64,000 nt of DNA, taken from the NCBI RefSeq assembly GCF_947495965.1, contig NZ_CANMBB010000001.1:647728-711727 (forward strand). Direction: 5' to 3'. Each line of letters opens with the position of its first letter. Within the stretch, counting starts at the first letter, position 1. This DNA is from an uncultured Maribacter sp. (GTDB lineage Bacteria > Bacteroidota > Bacteroidia > Flavobacteriales > Flavobacteriaceae). Shown here piece by piece: positions 43,464-51,865 of this stretch. Below the pieces are notes generated by a model that had not been told where the DNA came from, ran no database searches, and saw only the letters and a list, made by a program, of their open reading frames with translations. A program made the translations under genes and the position numbers.

Positions 43464-43504
43464 AAAGAAGAGAGCAATTAATAATTGCTCTCTTCTTTTT
43501 ATAC
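43464..43504 (+). terminator. Terminator after flavin-enzyme gene
   Basis: A 17-base perfect stem (43464-43480 with 43482-43498; in practice about 15 pairs around a small loop) ending in a T tract. It follows the stop at 43459 by four bases. Confidence 0.8.
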
Positions 43505-43517
43505 TTATAAAGCTTTA

Positions 43518-44123
43518 TTATTTTAAAGCCTTCTTCTTAAGATACGCTGCAAAAGATTTTGCTGCTTTAGCATAACATTCAGAAATTCTATAACCAGAGT
43601 TATAATCATTACCCATAGCACCATAACCTTGTACATCATAAAACTTTCCAGAGAACAAAACGTTTCCTGGGTTACTAGTTTCATATATAGTAAACGTTAC
43701 ATCTATCTCTGCATTGTGTCTAACAATACCAACATTGTATCCTGCATATATTTTATTGGTGTGTACTTTCATTGTGTATTCTGCCTCTGCATTTTCACTA
43801 GAAACAGAAAGTTCACCTTCATCAAATCTTTTATTAAAAGACTCTATAAACTTAGGCTCATAAAATTCTTCTCTATCAGAAAACCAAGACGCCTTAAATT
43901 TTTCTCCTAAACCAGCTTCTTTTTCTTCTCTCTTCTTCATTTTATCCGCTAAGAAATCTTCTTCCGAATCGTACTTAGGAATCTCTAAATCAGAATAATC
44001 AAACTCAAGGTTATACTCTTTAATCTCTTTTAAATCTTTAGGATTACCGTCTATATCCTTCATTTTTTGAGCTTGAGTTGCTCCTGCAATAAATAAAAAT
44101 GCTAGTAATGCAATCTTTTTCAT
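43518..44123 (-). CDS. Exported hypothetical protein
   Basis: 201 residues. The signal peptide ends TQAQ (residue 19). The mature protein is acidic in its first third (YNLEFDYSDLEIPKYDSEED, about 35-54) and contains strands that might form a beta fold in the second half (YTMKVHTNKIYAGYNVGIV). The pattern ISECYAKAAKSFAAYLKK closes the protein. I do not recognise the family; it may act at the envelope. It ends at 43518, just after the terminator of the convergent flavin-enzyme gene. Confidence 0.75.
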   Translation of the reverse strand: MKKIALLAFLFIAGATQAQKMKDIDGNPKDLKEIKEYNLEFDYSDLEIPKYDSEEDFLADKMKKREEKEAGLGEKFKASWFSDREEFYEPKFIESFNKRFDEGELSVSSENAEAEYTMKVHTNKIYAGYNVGIVRHNAEIDVTFTIYETSNPGNVLFSGKFYDVQGYGAMGNDYNSGYRISECYAKAAKSFAAYLKKKALK

Positions 44124-44202
44124 ATGTAATTTTTAATGGTTGTTAATTATAAATTTATATTAACGAGAACGAGCAATATTGATATAAAGTATATATTACA
44201 TT

Positions 44203-45078
44203 TTAAAAAGTACCTACCACCCCAATTTGTCCCGGAGCAAAGTTTAAGTTCCAAGTTATTTTTTTACTCCCCTCATTATATTTCTGATTATACTTAGAAT
44301 CTAAATACTTATCTATAGACTCTACTGTAAAAATACTTATTGCTACACCTAAAGCAACATCTGAAAGCCAATGTTTTCCTTCCCATAATCTAGAAATTGC
44401 TGGTATTGAACCTACTGCATAAACCCCAGTTTTTACCCAAGGACTTTTAAATTGTTTTGCAATTGCATGAGCATTTGTCATTGCCAAAATAGTATGTCCA
44501 GAAGGAAAAGAATGATACTCTTTATTCCCTGCCCAGAAAGGTCTAAAAGTATCGCTAGATTTTCCGCTTAAAGGTCTTGCTCTACCTACTGCCGATTTTA
44601 ATACTTGTTGTAAAAGCCCAGCTGAAGTAGCAGACGCAATTAATAATACTCCTGTTCTTCTTAATTTTTCGTCCTTTAAAGCTAAACCTGTTAAATAAAC
44701 TGCTCCTGTAATCATATAATTATTAGTAGGGCTACCAACACTAAAACCATAATTGCTAACTCCTTTTGGAATATCCTCTTTTATTCCAATAAAATAATCG
44801 GATACTGGCTCGTCTACTAAATAAATTAAACCTGTACCTGCCATAGTATACCCTAATGTTGCCCATTGTTTACCTTGCCAATGTAACGGCCTTGTATAGG
44901 AGTATCCCACTCCTTTAAATACATTTCCCATGTCATAGCTTAACATTTTCCATCTGGTTTCTGGCATTTTTATTGTTGTATCCTGTGCAAAAGAAGTCGC
45001 CGAAAAAAATAAAAGGAAAAATAGTACTATTTTTGATAGGCTACATGAAAACAAAGTATTGGTTGTTTTATATTTCAT
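44203..45078 (-). CDS. PAP2-family phosphatase
   Basis: 291 residues. A signal peptide or first helix at about 10-32, ending FAQD. The three PAP2 motifs are present: KSAVGRARP (KX6RP-like, about 159-167), the central SFPSGHT (PSGH, about 191-197) and SRLWEGKHWLSDV (about 230-242, RX5HxxxD), so the acid-phosphatase active site is intact. Members act on lipid phosphates such as undecaprenyl diphosphate or phosphatidic acid. Separated by eight bases from tex. Confidence 0.88.
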   Translation of the reverse strand: MKYKTTNTLFSCSLSKIVLFFLLFFSATSFAQDTTIKMPETRWKMLSYDMGNVFKGVGYSYTRPLHWQGKQWATLGYTMAGTGLIYLVDEPVSDYFIGIKEDIPKGVSNYGFSVGSPTNNYMITGAVYLTGLALKDEKLRRTGVLLIASATSAGLLQQVLKSAVGRARPLSGKSSDTFRPFWAGNKEYHSFPSGHTILAMTNAHAIAKQFKSPWVKTGVYAVGSIPAISRLWEGKHWLSDVALGVAISIFTVESIDKYLDSKYNQKYNEGSKKITWNLNFAPGQIGVVGTF

Positions 45079-45086
45079 ATATATAT

Positions 45087-47204
45087 TTAGTTATGTAAAG
45101 CTAATTGAATACGTTTTCTTGGCACATCAACCTCCAAAACTTTTACAATAATTTGTTGCTGTAAACTTACATGTTCATTCACATCTTTTACAAAAGTATC
45201 TGCTAAATTAGAAACATGTATTAATCCACTTTCTTTTATTCCAACATCTACAAAACAACCAAAATTTGTAATATTATTTACTATTCCAGGCAAAAGTTGC
45301 CCCTCTCTTAAATCTGTTATAGATTTTATATTTTGATTAAATGTAAAAACCTTTGCCTTTTCTCGTAAATCTAATCCCGGTTTTTCTAATTCCTTAACAA
45401 TATCTTTTAAAGTTAATACACCTACACTATCTGATGTATATTTACTAAGATCAATAGCATCTAACTCTTTTTTATCTCCAATAAGTTTTTCTATGGCAAC
45501 TCCTCTATCTTTTGCCATTTTTTCGGCAATTGCATAACTTTCAGGATGTATGGCAGAATCATCTAATGGATTTTTAGCATTTTTTATTCTTAAAAAAGCC
45601 GCTCCTTGCTCAAAAGCCTTACCACCTAATCTTGGAACCTTTTTAATGGCTATTCTACTTTTAAAAGGACCATTTTCATTTCTATAAGTTACAATATTTT
45701 CTGCCAATTTAGGACCTATACCAGAAACGTAACTTAATAAAGAGGTGCTTGCAGTATTTATATTTACCCCAACAAAATTTACACAGCTTTCTACTACAGT
45801 ATCTAAAGAGTTTTGCAATTTTGCTTGGTCTACATCATGCTGGTATTGCCCAACACCAATAGACTTTGCATCAATCTTTACTAGCTCTGCCAAGGGGTCT
45901 GCTAGCCTTCTACCAATAGATACAGCTCCTCTTACGGTAACATCATAATTAGGAAATTCTTCCCTTGCTATTTTTGAAGCAGAATAAATAGATGCTCCTG
46001 CTTCACTAACCACAAAAACTTCTATATCGTTTTTAAAATGAACTCTTTTAACTAAATGTTCTGTTTCTCTAGATGCTGTTCCATTTCCTATTGCAATTGC
46101 TTCTATTTTGTAGGCATCTGCTAGGGAACTAATTTTTTTTATAGCGCCTGCACTATCATTTTGCGGCGCATGCGGATAAATAGTTTCATTATGTTCTAAA
46201 TCTCCTTGCGCACTTAAACACACTACCTTGCATCCTGTCCTAAACCCCGGATCTATAGCTAATATTCTTTTTTCACCTAACGGAGAGCCTAACAATAGCT
46301 GCTTAAGGTTTTTAGAAAAAACAGTTATCGCACCATCGTCTGCTTTTTCTTTAGCAAGTTTTAGTCTCTCATTGGACAACGAAGGATACAACAATCTTTT
46401 ATAAGCGTCTTTTATTGCTATTGAAATTTGGGAGCTACAAGCATTATTGCTCTTAATAATACGGTCTTCAATTTTAGACAAAGCTCTTTCCGCATCTATC
46501 TCTATTTTTACACGAATAAAACCTTCGTTTTCAGCTCTTAAAATTGCTAATAATCTATGAGAAGGACACCTTCCCAAAGACTCACTCCAATCAAAATAAT
46601 CGCGAAACTTTTGCGCTTTTTCATCGTCTTTTTTAGTTCCTATTACTTTAGTTGTTATTTGCGCAAATTTTTCTAACTGATGTCTTATTTGACTTCTAAT
46701 GTCTGAACGCTCATTTATCCACTCTGCAATAATATGTCTTGCTCCTTCTAAAGCTTCGTCCTCATTTTTAATAGTATTATTTAAAAACTTACTAGCCTCA
46801 AATTCTATTTCATTATTACGTTGCGCCATGATTATTTTTGCCAAAGGCTCTAACCCATTCTTACGCGCAGTTTCTGCTTTTGTTTTTTTGTTTTTCTTAT
46901 AAGGTAAATAAATATCTTCCAGAATTGTTAAATCTGGTGCTTTGGTAACTTTTTCTCTAAGGTCTAAGGTTAGTACCTCTTGCTCCTCTAACGCTTTAAG
47001 TATCGCTTTTTTTCGTTTCTCTAAAGCTTCAAATTGTGCTTTAAAAGTAACTATTTGCCCTATTTGAACCTCATCTAGATTACCTGTACGCTCTTTTCTA
47101 TATCTAGAGATAAAAGGAACTGTACAATCTTCTTTTAATAGCTCTATAGTATTTTTAATTCCTTTTTCAGGAAGATTGGTGTGTTTACGTATATAATTTA
47201 TCAT
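45087..47204 (-). CDS. tex: Tex-family transcription accessory protein
   Basis: 705 residues, the usual length. The N terminus (FISRYRKERTGNLDEVQIG) is the Tex helix-turn-helix part; an RNase H-like YqgF domain lies near 310-420 (ILAIDPGFRTGCKV), then helix-hairpin-helix motifs (SYVSGIGPKLAENIV) and a C-terminal S1 RNA-binding domain (LPGIVNNITNFGCFVDVGI, about 625-650). Tex binds nucleic acid and affects transcription and RNA degradation. The ATG lies directly next to the T tract of the upstream terminator, so the leader must be very short or supplied by read-through. Confidence 0.95.
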   Translation of the reverse strand: MINYIRKHTNLPEKGIKNTIELLKEDCTVPFISRYRKERTGNLDEVQIGQIVTFKAQFEALEKRKKAILKALEEQEVLTLDLREKVTKAPDLTILEDIYLPYKKNKKTKAETARKNGLEPLAKIIMAQRNNEIEFEASKFLNNTIKNEDEALEGARHIIAEWINERSDIRSQIRHQLEKFAQITTKVIGTKKDDEKAQKFRDYFDWSESLGRCPSHRLLAILRAENEGFIRVKIEIDAERALSKIEDRIIKSNNACSSQISIAIKDAYKRLLYPSLSNERLKLAKEKADDGAITVFSKNLKQLLLGSPLGEKRILAIDPGFRTGCKVVCLSAQGDLEHNETIYPHAPQNDSAGAIKKISSLADAYKIEAIAIGNGTASRETEHLVKRVHFKNDIEVFVVSEAGASIYSASKIAREEFPNYDVTVRGAVSIGRRLADPLAELVKIDAKSIGVGQYQHDVDQAKLQNSLDTVVESCVNFVGVNINTASTSLLSYVSGIGPKLAENIVTYRNENGPFKSRIAIKKVPRLGGKAFEQGAAFLRIKNAKNPLDDSAIHPESYAIAEKMAKDRGVAIEKLIGDKKELDAIDLSKYTSDSVGVLTLKDIVKELEKPGLDLREKAKVFTFNQNIKSITDLREGQLLPGIVNNITNFGCFVDVGIKESGLIHVSNLADTFVKDVNEHVSLQQQIIVKVLEVDVPRKRIQLALHN

Positions 47205-47237
47205 AAAAAAAGCCTTATAAAATTTTTATAAGGCTTC
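47205..47237 (-). terminator. Terminator of OmpA-like gene, abutting tex start
   Basis: On the minus strand AGCCTTATAAAA pairs with TTTTATAAGGCT and is followed by TTTTTTT, which ends immediately before the tex ATG at 47204. It ends the OmpA-like gene (stop at 47288). Confidence 0.75.
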
Positions 47238-47287
47238 TAATATATTTAACTCTTTTGAGTTAATCGAATTTTTTTAAGTATTAATAA

Positions 47288-47989
47288 TTAATTTTCGTGA
47301 GATTGATTCTTAGCTTCTTCTATCATCTTTTCATTTGGCAATATAGCAACATTTACTCTTCTATTTTTTGCCCTTCCTTCTGAAGTAGTATTATCATTGG
47401 TTGGTTGGGTTTCTCCAAACCATTGGGTTGTAAATCTACTACTCAATAATCCTTTCCCTATTAAATACTTTGTTACTGCATTTGCTCTATTTTTGGACAG
47501 TGTCATATTATACTCATCAGAACCAGCACTATCCGTATGCCCTACCACTAATATTTTTGTGTCTTGATATTCCTTAAAAACACCTGCTAATTTATCTAAA
47601 GAATTTTGTGAGGCTGTATTAATATTAAACATATTAGTATTAAAAAAGACACCACTGTTTTCATCAAAAGTAATAACAATACCATTATCTACTCGCTCTA
47701 CTTGTGCCCCTGGTATTTCCTCTTCTATTTTTTTAGCTTGTTTATCCATTTTGTTTCCTATAAGAACTCCGGCTCCTCCTCCAACAACACCTCCAATGAC
47801 TGCTCCTAATTCTCCGTTTCCTCCTTTGCCTATATTATTACCCAAGATTGCGCCAATGATTGCGCCTCCGGTAGCTCCAATTACAGCTCCTTTTTGTTTG
47901 TTATTTGCATTTTGCACCGATTTACAATTTGTAAAACTAATCGATAATACCAATGCTAATCCTAGGGTAACTATTTTATTAATTTTCAT
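47288..47989 (-). CDS. OmpA-family lipoprotein with glycine zipper
   Basis: 233 residues. The lipoprotein signal ends FTNC with the lipidated Cys at 22. Next comes a Gly-rich zipper region, residues about 34-85 (GAVIGATGGAIIGAILGNN and GAVIGGVVGGGAGVLIGNK), which can insert in or span the membrane. The C-terminal OmpA domain, about 110-220, has GHTDSAGSDEYNM, LSKNRANAV and GRAKNRRV, the peptidoglycan-binding signature with the Asp and Arg that hold diaminopimelate. It probably ties the outer membrane to the cell wall. Its own terminator follows. Confidence 0.92.
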   Translation of the reverse strand: MKINKIVTLGLALVLSISFTNCKSVQNANNKQKGAVIGATGGAIIGAILGNNIGKGGNGELGAVIGGVVGGGAGVLIGNKMDKQAKKIEEEIPGAQVERVDNGIVITFDENSGVFFNTNMFNINTASQNSLDKLAGVFKEYQDTKILVVGHTDSAGSDEYNMTLSKNRANAVTKYLIGKGLLSSRFTTQWFGETQPTNDNTTSEGRAKNRRVNVAILPNEKMIEEAKNQSHEN

Positions 47990-48007
47990 AGATTTTAATT
48001 ATGGGGG

Positions 48008-48478
48008 TTATTTTTTTGAAAAAATCATACTAATTGTAAATGGCTTACCATCTACTGTTAGTGTTTGCGTCCAAACCATATCAGACTCTGTCAATTGTGC
48101 AAGATTTAATCTAAAACCTACATTATTCTGACTTTTATTTTTAGAATCTGTTGGTTTTAAAAGAAAATTATACAAGCCAGTAGCTTCATCAATTTCTTTA
48201 ATTGTAAATATAAAATTACGATTTCCGACAGCACAGTTAGACTTAGATATTGTATATACTCCAGTATTATTATTTGGAATAAATTGCCAAGAACTTCCTT
48301 CAAAACAATCCTTATCGGCATCGTTTAAAAGTGTTACATTATAAATGCCTGGTTCGCTATATGTAACTTGGTTTAAATTCCAATTTCCTTTGATTACTTT
48401 ATGAGAAAGCCTCACTGTTTTAGAGGTTCCACAAGAAATTAAACTTATCGAAAATAAAAGAATTAATATATGTTTCAT
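48008..48478 (-). CDS. Lipocalin-family lipoprotein
   Basis: 156 residues from the ATG at 48478. The longer frame starts earlier, but a textbook lipoprotein signal (MKHILILLFSISLISC, lipidated Cys16) begins here. The mature protein has the lipocalin-like pattern of Bacteroidota: GNWNLNQVTY near the start, then CFEGSSWQF and two further Cys that may pair, and a closing MVWTQTLTVDGKP. It may bind a small hydrophobic ligand at the envelope; the ligand is unknown. Separated from the OmpA-like gene by 18 bases, possibly one operon. Confidence 0.83.
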   Translation of the reverse strand: MKHILILLFSISLISCGTSKTVRLSHKVIKGNWNLNQVTYSEPGIYNVTLLNDADKDCFEGSSWQFIPNNNTGVYTISKSNCAVGNRNFIFTIKEIDEATGLYNFLLKPTDSKNKSQNNVGFRLNLAQLTESDMVWTQTLTVDGKPFTISMIFSKK

Positions 48479-48627
48479 TTTTTTTAATATATACGTGAGA
48501 ATAAATTGTTTAGACGTATCCAAAACGTATAAATTAAAATTGTATTGTAAGAATTTCCTCTAAAATTAAGGACATTGAAATTTAATGTTTTTAAATACCT
48601 GCAGAAATTCTTTTTTATTGAGTAATT

Positions 48628-48735
48628 TTAAGCTACTTTTTTAAGCAAATCAAAACAAGGGCATTTACCGCAACGCTTGCTTTCTGATTTCTTGTACTTA
48701 TTGCAACATTTACTCTTTAGCTTGTTTGGTTTCAT
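48628..48735 (-). CDS. Tiny Cys-rich basic protein
   Basis: 35 residues from the ATG at 48735; the frame can be extended to a TTG at 48810, but that TTG is part of a TATATTTG -7 box on the minus strand. The sequence is Lys-rich with the pattern CC, ten residues, C-GK-C-P-C, suggestive of a zinc- or metal-binding knuckle. Short proteins with LKSKCC…KCPC ends are, as far as I recall, widespread in flavobacteria with no known function. It lies 119 bases from the ferritin gene, whose metal theme may be coincidence. Confidence 0.55.
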   Translation of the reverse strand: MKPNKLKSKCCNKYKKSESKRCGKCPCFDLLKKVA

Positions 48736-48854
48736 AGAAACCGTTTTTGCTAATCTTTTTATTGCTTTTTTATTTTTTCCCAAAACAACATTATTATTTG
48801 CTGATAACAAATATATATTATTTTAATTTAATCTAAATAAGTAATTGTAAAAAA

Positions 48855-49373
48855 TTATTCTGGAGTATCCATAGATGCAGAGGTAACTGTTATTTGCTCT
48901 ATATCTCTATCAAACAAATACAAACCACCTTTATCATCCCCAATAAGATTTATTTTATCTAAAACAGTACGTGCCATCGCCTCTTCTTCTATTTGTTCCG
49001 AAACATACCATTGTAAAAAGTTATGTGTAGCATAATCTCTTTCTTCTAAAGTAATATGCACCAAATCATTAATACTGCTAGAAACAAAAACTTCGTGTTC
49101 AAATAATTTTTCAAACATTTCTTTAAAAGAAGTAAATGTAACGTTTGGTGCCGCTAATTCTGAAATCTGCGCATGCCCTCCTCTTTCATTTACAAATTTT
49201 ACTAATTTGAGCATATGATCACGTTCTTCTTGCGATTGATCATACATAAACCCTGCAACACCTTCTAATCCTTTAACCTCAGCCCAACAAGCCATTGCTA
49301 AATATATTTGGGAAGATTCTGCTTCTATTTTTATTTGTGCATTTAATGCTTTTTCTATTTTTTTGGATAACAT
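48855..49373 (-). CDS. ftnA: Ferritin
   Basis: 172 residues of the non-haem ferritin family. The ferroxidase ligands are visible: Glu in QIKIEAESSQIY (about 18), the EERDHM block (Glu-Glu-x-x-His, about 50-53), EERDYATHNF and EQIEEEAMART (about 127-137). Oligomers of 24 subunits store iron as a mineral. It lies 28 bases downstream of metG. No Fur-like operator was identified. Confidence 0.94.
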   Translation of the reverse strand: MLSKKIEKALNAQIKIEAESSQIYLAMACWAEVKGLEGVAGFMYDQSQEERDHMLKLVKFVNERGGHAQISELAAPNVTFTSFKEMFEKLFEHEVFVSSSINDLVHITLEERDYATHNFLQWYVSEQIEEEAMARTVLDKINLIGDDKGGLYLFDRDIEQITVTSASMDTPE

Positions 49374-49401
49374 ATCTTTTCTTTTTTATAAAATTACAAT
49401 T

Positions 49402-51468
49402 TTAATTTATTGTTTCTCCATTAGTAACGCCCTCTTCATCCGGATTTACAAAAACTAATTTTCCCTCTGTATTTTCGGTCATTAATATCATTCCCTCACT
49501 TTCTACTCCACGTAGTGCCCTTGGAGCTAAGTTAACCAATACCGTAACTTTTTTGCCAACTATTTCTTCTGGTTTAAAACTCTCTGCAATACCAGAAACA
49601 ATGGTTCTAGTATCTAAACCTGTATCAACCTTTAAAACTAGCAACTTTTTAGCTTTTGGCATTTTTTCTGCCTCTATAATAGTCCCAACACGCATATCTA
49701 ACTTAGAAAAATCTTCAAAAGTTATAGTGTCTTTTTGTGGTACTACTTCTTTGTTTGCGTTTTCATTAGCTTTCTTTGTTGCCTCTAACTTATCTAATTG
49801 TGCTTGTACTTCTTTATCTTCTATTTTTCTAAAGAGTAATTCTGCTTTATTTATTTTATGGTTAGAAACTAAAAGCACTTCTTTATCTGCTATATCATTC
49901 CAACTTAAAGCATCTAATTGTAAAATTCCTTTTAGTTTGGTAGATGTAAATGGTAAAAATGGTTCACTTAGTACCGCTAACCCTGCTGCTATTTGTAAGG
50001 CAACGTACATTATTGTTTTTACACGTTCCTCATCGGTTTTAATACGTTTCCAAGGTTCTTCATCTGCTAAGTATTTATTACCCAAACGTGCCAAGCTCAT
50101 AAGCTCTTGCCCTGCTTCTCTAAAACGATACCTTTCTATAGAACTAGAAATAATTTCTGGATATTTTTTTACTTCTGCTAAAGCAGCTAAATCTACTTCT
50201 GTAAATTCTGCTGGCTCAGGAATTACACCATCATAATATTTATGTGTTAGTACAGCTACACGGTTTACAAAATTTCCGAAAATGGCTACCAATTCATTAT
50301 TATTACGTGCCTGAAAGTCTTTCCAAGTAAAATCATTATCCTTAGTTTCTGGTGCATTTGCGGTTAATGTATAACGCAAAACATCTTGCATGTTTGGAAA
50401 CTCTTCTAAATACTCATGCAACCAAACTGCCCAATTTTTAGAAGTGGAAAGTTTATTCCCTTCTAAATTTAAAAACTCATTTGCAGGAACGTTTTCTGGT
50501 AAAATATAACCGCCATGCGCTCTTAAAATTGCTGGGAAGATTATACAATGAAAAACAATATTATCCTTTCCTATAAAATGTACCATTTTGGTATCGTCAG
50601 ATTTCCAATACGGTTCCCAATCTTTACCTTCACGTGCGGCCCATTCTTTAGTGGAGGAAATATATCCAATAGGAGCATCAAACCAAACATAAAGCACTTT
50701 TCCTTCTCCCCCTTCTACTGGTACTGGTATACCCCAATCTAAATCTCTAGTAACCGCTCTTGGTTTTAAACCATCATCTATCCAACTTTTACATTGTCCG
50801 TACACATTAGGCTTCCAATCTTTTTTGTGACCTTCTAAAATCCACTCTTTTAAAAAATCTTCATGCTTATCTAATGGTAAAAACCAATGTTTGGTTTCTT
50901 TTAAAGTTGGTACTGCTCCTGTTATGGTAGATTTAGGATTTATTAAATCGGTTGCATTTAAAGACGAACCACAATTTTCGCACTGGTCTCCATAGGCTTC
51001 TTCATGACCACATTTAGGGCAAGTACCAATAACAAAACGGTCTGCTAAAAATTGCTTTGCTTCTTCATCATATAATTGTGCCGTAGTTTCTTCTATAAAC
51101 TCTCCTTTTTCATCTAAAGTTTTAAAAAACTCAGAAGCAGTTTTATGATGAATATCTGCCGATGTTCTGGAGTAATTATCAAAAGTAATCCCAAAATCTT
51201 GGAACGACTTTTTTATAATACCATTATACGTATCAATAACATCTTTTGGAGTAATACCTTCTTTTTTTGCTTTCATAGATATAGCAACTCCATGCTCATC
51301 ACTACCACACACAAAAGCCACATCATTATTTGTTAATCTTAAATAACGCGCATAAATATCTGCTGGAACATATACTCCTGCCAAATGTCCAATGTGTATT
51401 GGCCCGTTAGTATATGGTAATGCTGCTGTAATTGTATATCTGGAAGGTTTATTTTGCTGTGTAGACAT
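49402..51468 (-). CDS. metG: Methionine-tRNA ligase
   Basis: 688 residues. Class I signature HIGH in [14 protein letters not shown] (21-24), a zinc domain [20 protein letters not shown] near 150-170, and the second signature as NKLSTSKN near 340 (KLSTSK in place of KMSKS). The C-terminal domain, about 585-688 ([20 protein letters not shown]), is the EMAP II/Arc1p-like tRNA-binding domain. It charges tRNA-Met in the cytoplasm. Upstream is a good -7 box. Confidence 0.97.
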   Translation of the reverse strand: MSTQQNKPSRYTITAALPYTNGPIHIGHLAGVYVPADIYARYLRLTNNDVAFVCGSDEHGVAISMKAKKEGITPKDVIDTYNGIIKKSFQDFGITFDNYSRTSADIHHKTASEFFKTLDEKGEFIEETTAQLYDEEAKQFLADRFVIGTCPKCGHEEAYGDQCENCGSSLNATDLINPKSTITGAVPTLKETKHWFLPLDKHEDFLKEWILEGHKKDWKPNVYGQCKSWIDDGLKPRAVTRDLDWGIPVPVEGGEGKVLYVWFDAPIGYISSTKEWAAREGKDWEPYWKSDDTKMVHFIGKDNIVFHCIIFPAILRAHGGYILPENVPANEFLNLEGNKLSTSKNWAVWLHEYLEEFPNMQDVLRYTLTANAPETKDNDFTWKDFQARNNNELVAIFGNFVNRVAVLTHKYYDGVIPEPAEFTEVDLAALAEVKKYPEIISSSIERYRFREAGQELMSLARLGNKYLADEEPWKRIKTDEERVKTIMYVALQIAAGLAVLSEPFLPFTSTKLKGILQLDALSWNDIADKEVLLVSNHKINKAELLFRKIEDKEVQAQLDKLEATKKANENANKEVVPQKDTITFEDFSKLDMRVGTIIEAEKMPKAKKLLVLKVDTGLDTRTIVSGIAESFKPEEIVGKKVTVLVNLAPRALRGVESEGMILMTENTEGKLVFVNPDEEGVTNGETIN

Positions 51469-51488
51469 GTAAAAATTTAATTAAGCAA

Positions 51489-51496
51489 CAAAAATA
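51489..51496 (-). promoter_or_regulatory. -7 box of metG
   Basis: TATTTTTG (minus strand 51496-51489) matches TAnnTTTG, about 20 bases before the metG ATG at 51468. No TTG is found at the usual distance upstream. Confidence 0.5.
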
Positions 51497-51647
51497 CAGA
51501 TTTTGAGGCTAGTTGTTAGCATTCTACAGTAAATGAAATTAGAAAACCATAGGAGTAGTAAACCAAAATGCGTCACTCATCGAAAAAGTATACGAAATTT
51601 AAAATATTTATGTTAAATTATAAGATAAATCTTACAAAAACTTAAAC

Positions 51648-51809
51648 ATGAGTATTGGAAACCCTAAAAAGTTTACCCTTGCTAAAGATATAGCAAAGGA
51701 AAATGAAAAAACTGACTCTAACATAACTAGAGTTCATAAAGACAAGAGCCACAAAATTAAAAAAGAGCTTACTTTTTCTACAAAAAATAACAAATCTAAG
51801 TTGGCATAA
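51648..51809 (+). CDS. Small Lys-rich hypothetical protein
   Basis: 53 residues from ATG to TAA, too short for ordinary gene calls. The sequence is very Lys-rich and starts MSIGNPKKFTLAKDIAKEN. It has no hydrophobic core, no Cys and no transmembrane segment, so it is probably disordered or nucleic-acid-binding if real. It is the only plus-strand candidate in the metG to DUF1501 gap (51469-51865), and its stop overlaps the T tract of the convergent terminator. Chance is possible. Confidence 0.45.
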   Translation: MSIGNPKKFTLAKDIAKENEKTDSNITRVHKDKSHKIKKELTFSTKNNKSKLA

Positions 51810-51844
51810 AAAAGCCTTCTAAATACCGAGGTACACAGAAGGCT
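51807..51844 (-). terminator. Terminator of DUF1501 gene
   Basis: AGCCTTCT (51813-51820) pairs with AGAAGGCT (51837-51844); inside, TACC and GGTA form a second stem. On the minus strand the stem is followed by TTTTTT (51812-51807). It ends the DUF1501 transcript; its T tract overlaps the stop codon of the small convergent gene. Confidence 0.75.
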
Positions 51845-51865
51845 AAGTACATAGTGGGGATATTT

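Noticed and set aside
49553-50236. 227-codon plus-strand frame inside metG
   Set aside because: Long only because of codon bias of the true gene; composition Ser/Leu-rich without any domain.
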